Shown: piece after piece, positions 27,828 to 39,256 of the stretch
How positions within the stretch are numbered: position 1 is the first letter of the stretch
Layout of the letters: each line of letters begins with the position of its first letter
NCBI RefSeq assembly: GCF_031583145.1
Contig: NZ_CP134050.1
Span: forward strand, 5,135,501-5,199,500
Direction: 5' to 3'
Length of the DNA stretch: 64,000 nucleotides
Origin: Brevibacillus brevis
GTDB taxonomy: Bacteria > Bacillota > Bacilli > Brevibacillales > Brevibacillaceae
Notes under the pieces: generated by a model
Database searches by the model: none
What the model was told of the DNA's origin: nothing
What the model saw: the letters and a program-made list of their open reading frames with translations, nothing else
Made by a program: the position numbers and the translations under genes

Positions 27828-27897
27828 CGGAGGAGACTTGCAAACTACGGGAACTGCCAGACACGAACCTATCAGGCAGCCAGGACCGCAAAAAGTC

Positions 27898-27935
27898 AAA
27901 GCAGTGCAGCTCACTGTCCGAGTCTGCACTGCTTT
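27898..27935. terminator. strong hairpin terminator between convergent genes
   Basis: AAAGCAGTGCAG (27898-27909) pairs perfectly with CTGCACTGCTTT (27924-27935), between the M14 gene and the convergent nucleotidyltransferase gene. Confidence 0.7.
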
Positions 27936-27958
27936 GGGAGTCGAGCAGATACGTTCGC

Positions 27959-28657
27959 TCACCCGTAAAACGCCCGGTTCAGGCGGATCGTCAAACGCTG
28001 TACAGCATCCACATCCACATCGTCAGGCAGCGAAGAAGTTTCCCAGGCCGACGTCATCTTGGCGAACAGATCTTCCGCATAGGCCAGCAAATCTTCCGCG
28101 CTCCACTCTCCCCGCTTGATCGACTTGAGTTCCTCCGCGTTGGGCCTGAGCACCTGCAGTTCACCCGTTTCCAGCAGTTCCCGCCCCATTTGCAGCAAGC
28201 GGATCAGGTGATGCGCGTCTTTCGCATCGTACTGCTCCCGAATCCGAGCCAGTTTGCGCAGATTGCGGATCGCATAGCCTCCGTATGAGTGGTACAGCCT
28301 CCTCGAGAGAAAAAGCCCCCGATGAGACCTCAGCTCTTCCCCAGCGTCAGACGCATACAGGACGTGCTTGGGCTCCACGTACAGCATCTCCACGATGTTG
28401 GGATTGCCTTTCACGGCCAGACGGACGTACTTGTTCAACCCATACACGACCGTATCCGGCTGCACGAGCATTGTCTGTTCGTACGCTTGCAGGCCGAAGA
28501 CCGCTTCTTCCGGGGCAAAGGCGATGCCGCGCAAGTCGATGTCACTCGCATCCGTGCTCGTTCCGTAGCTGTGGCTGCCGGCAAAAGCCAGATAGCACAA
28601 GTGCCCCTCAAGTCCCGGCGCCTGCTTCCATACTTCCTGCAGCAGCGCTTCCTTCAT
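27959..28657 (-). CDS. YcgL-type predicted nucleotidyltransferase
   Basis: 232 residues from ATG 28657 (GGAAGC upstream; it overlaps the preceding NUDIX gene's stop by four bases). The polymerase-beta-type catalytic motif is AGSHSYGTSTDASDIDLRG, with the two acidic residues D-x-D. Helical C-terminal segments such as YGGYAIRNLRKLARI and DAHHLIRLLQMGRELLETGE resemble the COG3541 family. The substrate is unknown; related enzymes transfer nucleotides to tRNA, protein or small molecules. Translationally coupled to the NUDIX gene. Confidence 0.78.
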   Translation of the reverse strand: MKEALLQEVWKQAPGLEGHLCYLAFAGSHSYGTSTDASDIDLRGIAFAPEEAVFGLQAYEQTMLVQPDTVVYGLNKYVRLAVKGNPNIVEMLYVEPKHVLYASDAGEELRSHRGLFLSRRLYHSYGGYAIRNLRKLARIREQYDAKDAHHLIRLLQMGRELLETGELQVLRPNAEELKSIKRGEWSAEDLLAYAEDLFAKMTSAWETSSLPDDVDVDAVQRLTIRLNRAFYG

Positions 28658-29112
28658 GGCTGCTTCCTGCCCCCAAGCATGTTGCCCAAGTACTCCGGCT
28701 TGTAATGATGGTCTTCCAGCGCCCGAATCACCTGGTCCTGACGCGACCCCGCATATTCCGGCAGCGTTCTCCAATCGGCAAGGGAGACCCAGCCTGCCCA
28801 TTCGATGTGTTCGTCCTCCATGCCTCCGGGTATCGGCGTCGTATCCTCGCCAATCAAGTTGGCCATCACGGCAATCCCCACGACGTGCTTTCCATCCCCC
28901 GTCGGGTCGATCCTCTCGTCCACCCAGAGCAGGCGATCCATCTCCACAAGCAGTCCCGTTTCCTCCCACACTTCCCGTCTCGCAGCGTCCTTGATGGACT
29001 CTAGGTATTCGACATTGCCGCCGGGAAGGCTGTATCCTGCCTTTTCCCGGATCAGCAAGATATGGCCCTGATGTACGACCACCACGGTCACTCGCATCCG
29101 AACCGTACTCAT
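28654..29112 (-). CDS. NUDIX hydrolase
   Basis: 152 residues from ATG 29112, chosen for GGGAGGAAG upstream. The NUDIX box reads GGNVEYLESIKDAARREVWE then ETGLL, matching GX5EX7REUXEEXGU exactly. The N-terminal strand RVTVVVVHQGHILLI and the later EHIEWAGWVSLADW are typical of the fold. It hydrolyses a nucleoside-diphosphate-linked substrate that cannot be named. It lies in a three-gene run with a SUFU-like gene 16 bases upstream and a nucleotidyltransferase overlapping downstream. Confidence 0.88.
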   Translation of the reverse strand: MSTVRMRVTVVVVHQGHILLIREKAGYSLPGGNVEYLESIKDAARREVWEETGLLVEMDRLLWVDERIDPTGDGKHVVGIAVMANLIGEDTTPIPGGMEDEHIEWAGWVSLADWRTLPEYAGSRQDQVIRALEDHHYKPEYLGNMLGGRKQP

Positions 29113-29128
29113 CCCGCTTCCTCCCTTC

Positions 29129-29665
29129 TCATATCGCAGGGGTACGCATGAAGTCCAAAGAATTGACTTCGGCACGGGCAAATAGCTCTTCCAGTGCGGC
29201 CAGCCCGTGTTTTTGCGCAAACAAAGCCTCCGACGGCGCGATGGCGTGCAGCATCATCATGCGAATGACGTCTACGCCGTTGGTAAAGTAATCAAAACCT
29301 GCCTCTTCGTAGTCGGCCGGTGTCGCAATGACAAAATCCAAACTCGATTCCTCCTGGATCGGCGCCGAGAGCGGAAAAATGTCTCCCGGCACCAGACGCT
29401 CCCTCTTCCGCTCCCACGTTTCCTTGATCTGCTGCGCCACTCGTGCCAAGTGGGCAATCAGCTCCCTCTCGAAGCGGTACGAGTACAGCAGACATTCGGT
29501 CGCTCCTGTCCGGTGCAGCTCCAGCGTAGCGTAGGTCCACCAGCCACGGCTTCTGTCCGGCGGATACACGGCGATCAGCGTATCGGCCTCCTCCGTGCAA
29601 TACAGTTCCCCGCTGCTGCCAAAGGCGCGGCTGCAATGCTCCAACAATTGATTCACTACTAGCAT
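29129..29665 (-). CDS. suppressor-of-fused (SUFU)-like domain protein
   Basis: 178 residues from ATG 29665, preceded by AAGGAG. The order of features resembles bacterial SUFU-like proteins: a strand-rich N-terminus (DTLIAVYPPDRSRGWWTYAT), a polar stretch of hydrophobic strands (LDFVIATPADYEEAGFDYF), and a C-terminal AQKHGLAALEELF helix. Such proteins occur in polymorphic-toxin immunity repertoires and as housekeeping proteins of unknown function. No toxin is adjacent. First gene of the cluster with NUDIX and nucleotidyltransferase. Confidence 0.5.
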   Translation of the reverse strand: MLVVNQLLEHCSRAFGSSGELYCTEEADTLIAVYPPDRSRGWWTYATLELHRTGATECLLYSYRFERELIAHLARVAQQIKETWERKRERLVPGDIFPLSAPIQEESSLDFVIATPADYEEAGFDYFTNGVDVIRMMMLHAIAPSEALFAQKHGLAALEELFARAEVNSLDFMRTPAI

Positions 29666-29824
29666 ATGTAAACTCCTTGCCTTGCATTGTCGAAATGAGC
29701 GGATAAGCGAAAATGGGCAAACAAAGCTGCGCCTCGCTCCCCAAAAGATTGAAACTTTTCCAGATGCAGACGCGTCTAACTGATTATTATCCATTCCATG
29801 TTTGTCACGAAAGGAGCGATTCAC

Positions 29825-30586
29825 TTGAAACCGACACGGAAAATGATCTTTGGAACGTTGGCAGGGGCCCTCTTGTTCACGGCCGGAATGATGTCCGGCG
29901 GGACTGCCCTCGCCAAGAAGGCGACCGAGGCGGTCACCGTGAGTTTTTCCAATATCAGACTGATCGTAAACGGTACCCCGATCGATACCAAGGCGGAGCC
30001 ATTCATCTATAAAGGAAACGTATACGCCCCCGTCGCCACGGTTGCCAATATGCTCGGCGTCGGCCAGTCCTGGACGAACAGCGACCCGCTCACCAAGTCG
30101 CCCGCCGTCCGATTCGAGAGCCTGGACCGAGTCGAGCAAAACGTGAAGTTCGAAGGAATGATCGGCCATGCCAACTACCCCTTGGACTACGTGTACTACA
30201 CGATCGTCGGAGCGAACAATCTCGTAAACTCGGTCAATCATAAGGTGCTGTCTCTCCCCAATGTGACAGGACCGGGGCAGGTCCTGTATCCGGTGACGCG
30301 GATGGTTCACACCAACCAGTTCTTTATGGTCGAATACGGAAACAAAGACGGCAAAACCCAGGCTCACATCAACCTGTACCAGCTGGATAAAGTACAAAAC
30401 ACCGTCAAAATGGTATTCACCCAGCAATTGGACGAAGCGGAAAAGGAAACCGGCTTCAATCTGTATTACAACGAAGCCGACAAGACATTGACCGAAAAAA
30501 TCTACAAAAACCGAAAGCTGGTCGGGGTCAAATTTTATCAGCTTTCGGACAATCAGTTCGTGAAGAAGGAAGAGATTTTGAACTGA
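29825..30586 (+). CDS. secreted copper-amine-oxidase-N-like stalk-domain protein
   Basis: 253 residues from a TTG at 29825, with AAAGGAG eight bases upstream; the upstream in-frame ATG lacks a site. The signal peptide is MIFGTLAGALLFTAGMMSGG. A stalk domain follows (SNIRLIVNGTPIDTKAEPFI and YAPVATVANMLG), as in Cu-amine oxidase N-terminal-like domains common in Paenibacillaceae cell-surface proteins. The C-terminal half (VEYGNKDGKTQAHINLYQLD) is not recognised. Probably a cell-wall-associated protein of unknown role. Confidence 0.72.
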   Translation: MKPTRKMIFGTLAGALLFTAGMMSGGTALAKKATEAVTVSFSNIRLIVNGTPIDTKAEPFIYKGNVYAPVATVANMLGVGQSWTNSDPLTKSPAVRFESLDRVEQNVKFEGMIGHANYPLDYVYYTIVGANNLVNSVNHKVLSLPNVTGPGQVLYPVTRMVHTNQFFMVEYGNKDGKTQAHINLYQLDKVQNTVKMVFTQQLDEAEKETGFNLYYNEADKTLTEKIYKNRKLVGVKFYQLSDNQFVKKEEILN

Positions 30587-31098
30587 CCTCGCCGTTTTTT
30601 ACCATCAGCGATTCTCTACATTGCGGGAAATCCATCCGGCCAGCTCGTTCACTCATGCTCGCAACGGCTTTTCCCCCTCTTCGAAATTATACAACATCTG
30701 ACATAAGCCGGTTGCATTTCTATATCTAATTTGAGGGCACGCGCATCCTGTTAAGGATATCGTTGCCCTGGTCAAGTGTGTGGTCAACCTGCGAAAATAT
30801 CGCGTGTAAAAGAAATCCATGTGCCCGCAGATAACGGATCACAATGAATACCCGGAAGCGCAATCCGCTTCGCCAAGTCGCCACTTCATCGCATGCTTTC
30901 TGAAAAGTAGGGCCTCTCTCCCTTCCCGGGTTAGAGGCCCTATTTATTGCCCGATCCTGTCTCGATATGAATTCAACCATACGTCAGTCCTTTTTTTCCA
31001 AAAATAAAACATATCCATTTTGGCATCCTATACAGAGGGAGGTGAAGCTTTACACCTTCACCTGGGTATTTCATACAATCAAGGGCAGGGAAGGAACA
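30587..31098. other. non-coding stretch with one hairpin
   Basis: About 510 bases with no convincing gene on either strand; possible reading frames lack sites and recognisable motifs. The clearest structure is the perfect inverted repeat TAGGGCCTCT / AGAGGCCCTA at 30908-30942, followed by an AT-rich tail, a possible terminator. From about 30960 on, base composition becomes AT-rich compared with the rest of the window. Confidence 0.5.
30908..30948 (+). terminator. candidate intrinsic terminator
   Basis: A 10-bp perfect stem (TAGGGCCTCT / AGAGGCCCTA, 15-base loop) is followed by ATTTATTG. It lies more than 300 bases after the stalk-domain gene, so it may end a longer transcript or mark the edge of the AT-rich insert. 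Confidence 0.4.
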
Positions 31099-31575
31099 TT
31101 GATTAAAAGTGCAGCAATTGAAAAAATATTGTGGAGTATTGCTCTGCCGGGATTTGGTCAGTTTTTAAACGGAAAGTTTTTAAAAGGTTTGACCTTACTT
31201 GGTCTTGAATTCATCATCAATCAGAAGTCTCATCTCAATCAAATTATCATTGCTAGTTTTCAAGGAGATATTCCAATAGCCGTTGAAATAACGGATTATC
31301 AGTGGCTGATGTTTTATCCATGCTTGTACATGTTTGCCATGTATGACGCATACCGGGATACCTTTTCAGGAGATATTCCTTCTTACTCGGTTTTCCCCTT
31401 TGCTTTCGCAGCCTTTTTTGCAACCATCGGCGTTATTTATTCCTCCCAGCTTCGGATTTTTGGATTCCTGCTGGGTCCTGTTTGGTTACCGATGGCGGGG
31501 TGCTTTCTCGGTATTCTCATCGGGAATGTATTGAAGTTCTTGTTTAAAACAAATCATGCTCCCAACTATCCATAA
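31099..31575 (+). CDS. small polytopic membrane protein, unknown
   Basis: 158 residues from the TTG at 31099, chosen for GGAAGG upstream. The N-terminal motif WSIALPGFGQFLNGKFLKGL resembles the start of TM2-type or related membrane proteins (PGxGQxxxGxxxxG). Three or four further helices follow (WLMFYPCLYMFAMYDAY, FPFAFAAFFATIGVIYSS, WLPMAGCFLGILIGNVL). Codon choice is AT-rich compared with neighbours, suggesting acquisition. Function unknown. Confidence 0.6.
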   Translation: MIKSAAIEKILWSIALPGFGQFLNGKFLKGLTLLGLEFIINQKSHLNQIIIASFQGDIPIAVEITDYQWLMFYPCLYMFAMYDAYRDTFSGDIPSYSVFPFAFAAFFATIGVIYSSQLRIFGFLLGPVWLPMAGCFLGILIGNVLKFLFKTNHAPNYP

Positions 31576-31646
31576 ATAAGCAGCATATTTCAGGGCTTTC
31601 CTGGTGAGAATCTAAAGGAAAATAACCGTTGGACGGAGGGACTTTT

Positions 31647-32708
31647 GTGGAGACCATAATGGATGAACAGATGAGTCCAAAGGAACAACCCCATATCCTG
31701 GATCAACATCAGAATGATAAATTGACGTCCGCCGAGCAAGGCAAGCTTTGGGCTACGTATGTAGGAAATACCATGTCCGTTTGCGTGTTGAGTTATATGA
31801 TAAATCATGTGGAAGATCAAGAAATCAAGCATGTTTTGCAGAGCACATTGCATCTGTCCGAACAGTTTTTACAAACGATCAAGGAAATCTTCGCTCGAGA
31901 AAACTACCCGATCCCCACAGGATTCACAAAAGAGGATGTGGATATTGCCGCTCCGCGACTGTTCGAAGATGACTTTTACCTTCACTACTTGAAGTATGTT
32001 GCGAAGGCGGGAATAAGTCTATACGGGATCGCCATTCCGTTGGTAACCAGAGCTGATATTCGACAGTTCTTTACTCAATGCATCGATCAGACGGTCGATC
32101 TCATTAATCAGGCAACCACTGTCATGCTAAAAAAGGGGCTCTTAATCAAGCCGCCCTACATTCCTTATCCGGAAACAGTGGATTTTATCGAGAAACACAG
32201 CTATCACAATGGTTTTTTTGGTCGAGTCAGGCCGCTGCAAGCTCTGGAGATCACACACCTGTACGATAACTTGGAAAATAATGCGACCAGCAAAGCGGTT
32301 TTGATCGGCTTTAGCCAAGTCGCAACGTCAAACCAGGCAAAGGCGTATTTTCGGCGCGGGATCGAAATAGCCACCAGCCATTACGACACGTTCCGCAGCA
32401 TTATGCAGGATGAGGGCTTAACCTCTCCTTCCATTATTGATCAGCTGGTGACAACCTCCACAACTGCCCCCTTTTCCGATCGATTAATGCTTTTTCATAA
32501 ATTAGACATGTATGCCGTTCGAATAAGAGCTTATGGAAATGCCATTTCCATGTGCGCAAGGCATGATGTGGTAACGAAGTACGCTCGTTTTCTCGTGGAA
32601 GTGGGGAATTACGTCGAGGATGGATCGAATATCTTGATTGACAATGGTTGGCTGGAGCAGCCCCCTCAGGCGATTGATCGAAAAGCTCTTGCCTCCAACA
32701 AGCATTGA
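31647..32708 (+). CDS. DUF3231 family protein
   Basis: 353 residues from the GTG at 31647, with GGAGGGAC upstream. Two similar helical halves of the DUF3231 type are visible: LWATYVGNTMSVCVLSYMIN with the EIKHVLQ helix in the first, and KAVLIGFSQVATSNQAKAYF with RRGIEIATSHYDTF in the second. Family members are found in spore formers, are often associated with spore coat or sporulation, and may have ferritin-like helical bundles. The role here is unknown. It follows the small membrane gene by 71 bases and shares its AT-rich composition. Confidence 0.8.
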   Translation: METIMDEQMSPKEQPHILDQHQNDKLTSAEQGKLWATYVGNTMSVCVLSYMINHVEDQEIKHVLQSTLHLSEQFLQTIKEIFARENYPIPTGFTKEDVDIAAPRLFEDDFYLHYLKYVAKAGISLYGIAIPLVTRADIRQFFTQCIDQTVDLINQATTVMLKKGLLIKPPYIPYPETVDFIEKHSYHNGFFGRVRPLQALEITHLYDNLENNATSKAVLIGFSQVATSNQAKAYFRRGIEIATSHYDTFRSIMQDEGLTSPSIIDQLVTTSTTAPFSDRLMLFHKLDMYAVRIRAYGNAISMCARHDVVTKYARFLVEVGNYVEDGSNILIDNGWLEQPPQAIDRKALASNKH

Positions 32709-32734
32709 CCTTTTAAAGAGTAGCAAAGCGAATG

Positions 32735-32770
32735 GCCGCCTTCCCTGAATTGGGAAGGTGGCCTTTGTTC
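32735..32770 (+). terminator. intrinsic terminator after the DUF3231 gene
   Basis: GGCCGCCTTCCC pairs with GGGAAGGTGGCC (one G-T pair), with a six-base loop and a following TTTGTT. Confidence 0.75.
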
Positions 32771-32994
32771 TATGTCGCACCCATTCGATTGAAAAGGACA
32801 CCTTGCGTTTATACCGAGTCAACGCAGGATTAACATTGACTTACTCAAGTCTAGATACTCTTGCCTAATAAAGAACCTAAATTATATGCTGGATTTGGGT
32901 ATAGCTACGCCAAAATCCCCGACACCCTAGAAAAAGTTATCAGTAAGGATCGGTTGCTACACTTGAAAAGGCAGGCCTATTACTTAAAGAAGTC

Positions 32995-33546
32995 ATGGGT
33001 GAATTGGAAATCTATTTCGACCATACAAGGCAAGGACCTATCACTGAGCAACGCTTTTTACAAGAAGAGCAACGATACGTAGAACTGTTTTATCGACTTT
33101 GGGCAAAAAGCAAGGTTACCATCTATACAAATTTACACGATAAAGAGATTGCCTACATCAAACAGCCACTAACTCCTAACGAAATCAATCTGTTAGATCA
33201 AATTATTCAGAAGACCAAGCCCAAGGATCTGGACGATTGGTATAGCTTTGTCGATAGTAACAGACTGGATGAAATCGATCTGCTTGTTAGATTAACGCTG
33301 CGTGATAAAATCTCTACGTGTTTCATTTTCCCCAGTATAAAGACTGTACTTTGGTCAAACGGTCTATGCTACTCCGTTTATCTTGGGGATCTTTCTTCCG
33401 CAAGCTTATTACAACTTTTATGCACGACCAACGGGATCTACCTCAATTCAAATCCACAGAATCAGCAAAAGCTCCTTGGATTATTCCAGGGAGCTTTTGT
33501 GAGTTCCAAACATCTATCCAAAATGATGCACAACTCAGGCCGCTAA
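32995..33546 (+). CDS. orphan protein, probably 5'-truncated
   Basis: 183 residues from ATG 32995, but no good ribosome site precedes it. The same frame stays open back to 32947 and reads naturally (VATLEKAGLLLKEVMGEL), with no start codon, so the true N-terminus may have been lost. An overlapping frame from 32861 (KLYAGFGYSYAKIPDTLEKV) could be the displaced beginning after a frameshift. Recognisable features are only hydrophilic helices (EEQRYVELFYRLWAKSK) and a cysteine-containing C-terminus. No family recognised. AT-rich like its neighbours. Confidence 0.45.
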   Translation: MGELEIYFDHTRQGPITEQRFLQEEQRYVELFYRLWAKSKVTIYTNLHDKEIAYIKQPLTPNEINLLDQIIQKTKPKDLDDWYSFVDSNRLDEIDLLVRLTLRDKISTCFIFPSIKTVLWSNGLCYSVYLGDLSSASLLQLLCTTNGIYLNSNPQNQQKLLGLFQGAFVSSKHLSKMMHNSGR

Positions 33547-33607
33547 CAAGGGCTTGCCTTCGTCCTTCATGAATGCCCAAGCCAACCTCTTGAGCCAGAT
33601 AAAAATA

Positions 33608-33648
33608 AAATACGTGTCCGAGTGAAAAGTCACTGCAGACACGTATTT
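33608..33648. terminator. large nested hairpin, bidirectional terminator
   Basis: An outer perfect 11-bp stem AAATACGTGTC / GACACGTATTT encloses an inner AGTGA / TCACT stem. AAAA precedes and ATTT follows, so it could terminate on either strand. It lies between the orphan gene and the end of the suf operon. Confidence 0.6.
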
Positions 33649-33659
33649 ACATGTTACCA

Positions 33660-33769
33660 AGAAAATTGAGGACGATTCGCTATCCCTTTACGAGCGATAC
33701 GTCAAAATTTAGGGGGCAAAATGGGGGCAAGCCCATTTTTGAAGCCCGGAAACCCTTGTGGTGCAAGGG
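33660..33769 (+). other. possible decayed tyrosine-recombinase 3' end / attachment remnant
   Basis: Short coding-like fragments in different frames read IEDDSLSLYERYVKI and then LGGKMGASPF. The GGKMGA tail is one I associate with the extreme C-terminus of many Firmicute phage-type integrases. It is immediately followed by the inverted repeat AACCCTTG / CAAGGGTT (33751-33771), which includes the sufB stop codon. An old integration scar at the suf terminator is possible. No intact integrase is present. Confidence 0.25.
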
Positions 33770-35167
33770 TTAACCGATACTTCCCTCCATCTCGAACTTG
33801 ATCAGACGGTTCATCTCAACCGCATATTCCATCGGCAGTTCTTTGGTGAACGGCTCGATGAAGCCCATGACGATCATCTCGGTCGCTTCCGCTTCGGACA
33901 GACCGCGGCTCATCAGGTAGAACAGTTGGTCCTCGGACACTTTGGAAACAGTCGCTTCGTGTTCCAAGGTGATGTTGTCGTTCATGATCTCGTTGTACGG
34001 GATCGTGTCGGACGTGGACAGTTTATCGAGAATCAGCGTATCGCACTTGATGTTGGACTTGGAGCCTTCCGACTTGCGTCCAAACTGCGACAGGCCGCGA
34101 TAGGTTACTTTTCCGCCATCGCGAGAGATGGACTTGGAAATAATGGTGGACGTGCAATCCGGTGCCAGGTGGATCATTTTGGCGCCTGCGTCCTGGTGCT
34201 GTCCTTTTCCTGCTACAGCGATGGAGAGAACCGTACCTTTTGCGCGTGGGCCTTTCATGATGACCGCCGGATATTTCATCGTCAGCTTGGAACCGATGTT
34301 GCCGTCGATCCATTCCATGTTCGCATCCGCGTAAGCAACCGCGCGTTTAGTTACGAGGTTGTATACGTTGTTGGACCAGTTTTGGATCGTCGTGTAACGG
34401 CAGCGAGCACGCTCTTTTACGATGATCTCTACTACTGCGGAGTGCAGGGAGTCTGTGCTGTAGATCGGAGCAGTACAACCTTCTACATAGTGCACGAAGG
34501 AGTCTTCATCCGCGATGATCAGCGTGCGCTCGAATTGACCCATGTTCTCGGAGTTGATGCGGAAGTACGCTTGCAGCGGAGTTTCTACTTTTACGCCTTT
34601 TGGTACGTAAATGAAGGAACCGCCGGACCATACTGCCGAGTTCAGGGCAGCAAACTTGTTGTCTGCCGGAGGAATGACCGTGGAGAAGTATTCCTTCACG
34701 ATCTCCGGGTACAGCTTCACTGCGGAGTCCATATCGCAGAACAGGACGCCCAGCTTTTCGAGGTCTTCCTGCATGTTGTGGTACACGACTTCCGATTCGT
34801 ACTGAGCGGATACGCCGGCGAGGAATTTTTGCTCCGCTTCCGGAATCCCCAGTTTGTCAAAGGTCGCTTTGATTTCCTCAGGCACTTCATCCCAGCTGCG
34901 TCCTTGTTTTTCGGACGGCTTGACGTAGTAGGTGATGCTGTCGAAGTCGAGGTCGTCCAGATCGCCGCCCCATTTCGGCATTGGGAGGCTGTTGAAAATG
35001 TCCAGAGCCTTCAAACGGAATTCCAGCATCCATGCTGGCTCGTCCTTGATACGCGAAATTTCTTCGACGATTTCGCGGGTCAGACCCTTTTTCGTACGGA
35101 ATACGGATACGTCCTTATCGTGAAACCCGTACTGGTAATCCTGTATTTCAGGGGCTTTTTTAGCCAT
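33770..35167 (-). CDS. sufB: Fe-S cluster assembly scaffold SufB
   Basis: 465 residues, the usual SufB length. Characteristic parts are [20 protein letters not shown] near the start, the beta-helix core [40 protein letters not shown], the [20 protein letters not shown] segment and the C-terminal [20 protein letters not shown]. With SufC and SufD it forms the cytosolic scaffold where clusters are built. Last gene of sufCDSUB, 37 bases after sufU, each with its own site. Confidence 0.97.
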   Translation of the reverse strand: MAKKAPEIQDYQYGFHDKDVSVFRTKKGLTREIVEEISRIKDEPAWMLEFRLKALDIFNSLPMPKWGGDLDDLDFDSITYYVKPSEKQGRSWDEVPEEIKATFDKLGIPEAEQKFLAGVSAQYESEVVYHNMQEDLEKLGVLFCDMDSAVKLYPEIVKEYFSTVIPPADNKFAALNSAVWSGGSFIYVPKGVKVETPLQAYFRINSENMGQFERTLIIADEDSFVHYVEGCTAPIYSTDSLHSAVVEIIVKERARCRYTTIQNWSNNVYNLVTKRAVAYADANMEWIDGNIGSKLTMKYPAVIMKGPRAKGTVLSIAVAGKGQHQDAGAKMIHLAPDCTSTIISKSISRDGGKVTYRGLSQFGRKSEGSKSNIKCDTLILDKLSTSDTIPYNEIMNDNITLEHEATVSKVSEDQLFYLMSRGLSEAEATEMIVMGFIEPFTKELPMEYAVEMNRLIKFEMEGSIG

Positions 35168-35204
35168 CGTTGCTCACTCCTTTTTCAATCGTATACATGA
35201 AACG

Positions 35205-38153
<2,949 letters not shown>

Positions 38154-38174
38154 TTCACTGCTGCCTCCTTCTTC

Positions 38175-38963
38175 CTACACGTTGGCGTTTACGGTTTCGT
38201 CCTCGATGCCGAGCTCTTCCTTGATCCAGTCGTAGCCTTCCGCCTCGAGGCGCTCAGCCAGCTCAGGACCACCGGACTTCACGATACGACCCTGCATCAT
38301 GACGTGTACGAAGTCAGGCTTCACGTAGTTCAGCAAACGCTGGTAGTGCGTGATGATCAAGAAACCGCGGTCAGCGGAACGCATTTCGTTGACGCCGTTC
38401 GCAACCACTTTCAGCGCATCGATGTCGAGACCGGAGTCGATTTCGTCGAGGATACAGAAGGTTGGTTCGAGAAGCATCATTTGCAGGATCTCGTTGCGCT
38501 TTTTCTCCCCGCCGGAGAAGCCTTCGTTCAGGTAACGGTGAGCGAACGAATCATCCATTTCCAGCGTGCTCATTTTCTTGTCCATCTCGCGGATGAACTT
38601 CATCAGGGAAATTTCGTTGCCTTCGCCGCGGCGCGCGTTGATTGCGGAGCGCAGGAAGTCGGAGTTGGTTACACCGCTGATTTCGGACGGGTATTGCATC
38701 GCGAGGAACAGGCCTGCACGTGCACGCTCGTCTACGCTCATTTCCAGCAAGTCTTCCCCGTTGATCAGCACTTCGCCGGCGGTTACCTCGTATTTCGGGT
38801 GACCCATCAGTGTGGAAGCCAGCGTGGATTTACCGGTTCCGTTTGGTCCCATGATGGCGTGGATTTCTCCGCCCTTGATCTCGAGGTTCATACCTTTGAG
38901 GATTTCTTTGTCCTCGATCTTGGCGCGAAGGTTTTTTATTTGCAAATGCGGTACTGCTGTCAT
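38175..38963 (-). CDS. sufC: Fe-S assembly ATPase SufC
   Basis: 262 residues from ATG 38963, chosen because GGAGGG precedes it. ABC-type ATPase without membrane partner: Walker A GPNGTGKSTL, signature GFSGGEKKRNEI, Walker B CILDEIDSGLDIDA, switch His in FLIITHYQRLL. It powers the SufBCD scaffold. First gene of the operon; a Fur-family-like palindrome lies about 65 bases upstream. Confidence 0.97.
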   Translation of the reverse strand: MTAVPHLQIKNLRAKIEDKEILKGMNLEIKGGEIHAIMGPNGTGKSTLASTLMGHPKYEVTAGEVLINGEDLLEMSVDERARAGLFLAMQYPSEISGVTNSDFLRSAINARRGEGNEISLMKFIREMDKKMSTLEMDDSFAHRYLNEGFSGGEKKRNEILQMMLLEPTFCILDEIDSGLDIDALKVVANGVNEMRSADRGFLIITHYQRLLNYVKPDFVHVMMQGRIVKSGGPELAERLEAEGYDWIKEELGIEDETVNANV

Positions 38964-39028
38964 CTGAATTCCCTCCATAAACGTCAGAAGTGAGTGGGTT
39001 AATTCTCAATCCATTCTCAATACCCATC

Positions 39029-39049
39029 TTATAATAAGAATAATTATAA
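39029..39049 (-). promoter_or_regulatory. suf promoter region with Fur/PerR-like palindrome
   Basis: A 21-bp inverted repeat has perfect 7-bp arms TTATAAT (39029-39035) and ATTATAA (39043-39049), separated by AAGAATA on the plus strand. Read as two 7-1-7 boxes offset by six, each half matches the PerR consensus TTATAATnATTATAA at 12 of 14 positions. It overlaps the best promoter on the minus strand (TTGATT ... TAAGAT, spacing 17). Regulation of suf by iron or peroxide through a Fur-family repressor is inferred. Confidence 0.5.
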
Positions 39050-39256
39050 ATCAAGGAATGAAACATATCTGTAATTTTTAAATCATTATATTTAGAAAGT
39101 CAGGGTTTGGCGACTGTGAAACGCCTGAACTCTCCCTCCCTTCTGGAACATTTTTCCCCCACGTGCGACTGCCAATACCTTCCCTGCACGTCCGGAAATC
39201 CGAGCGAATTCCATCATTCTATTTTCGCCAGAACTCTGCACGCACACAAGAGAAAA

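Noticed and set aside
30726-30980. 84-codon minus-strand frame near the hairpin at 30908
   Set aside because: It runs through a perfect inverted repeat, has no good start site and no recognisable motif.
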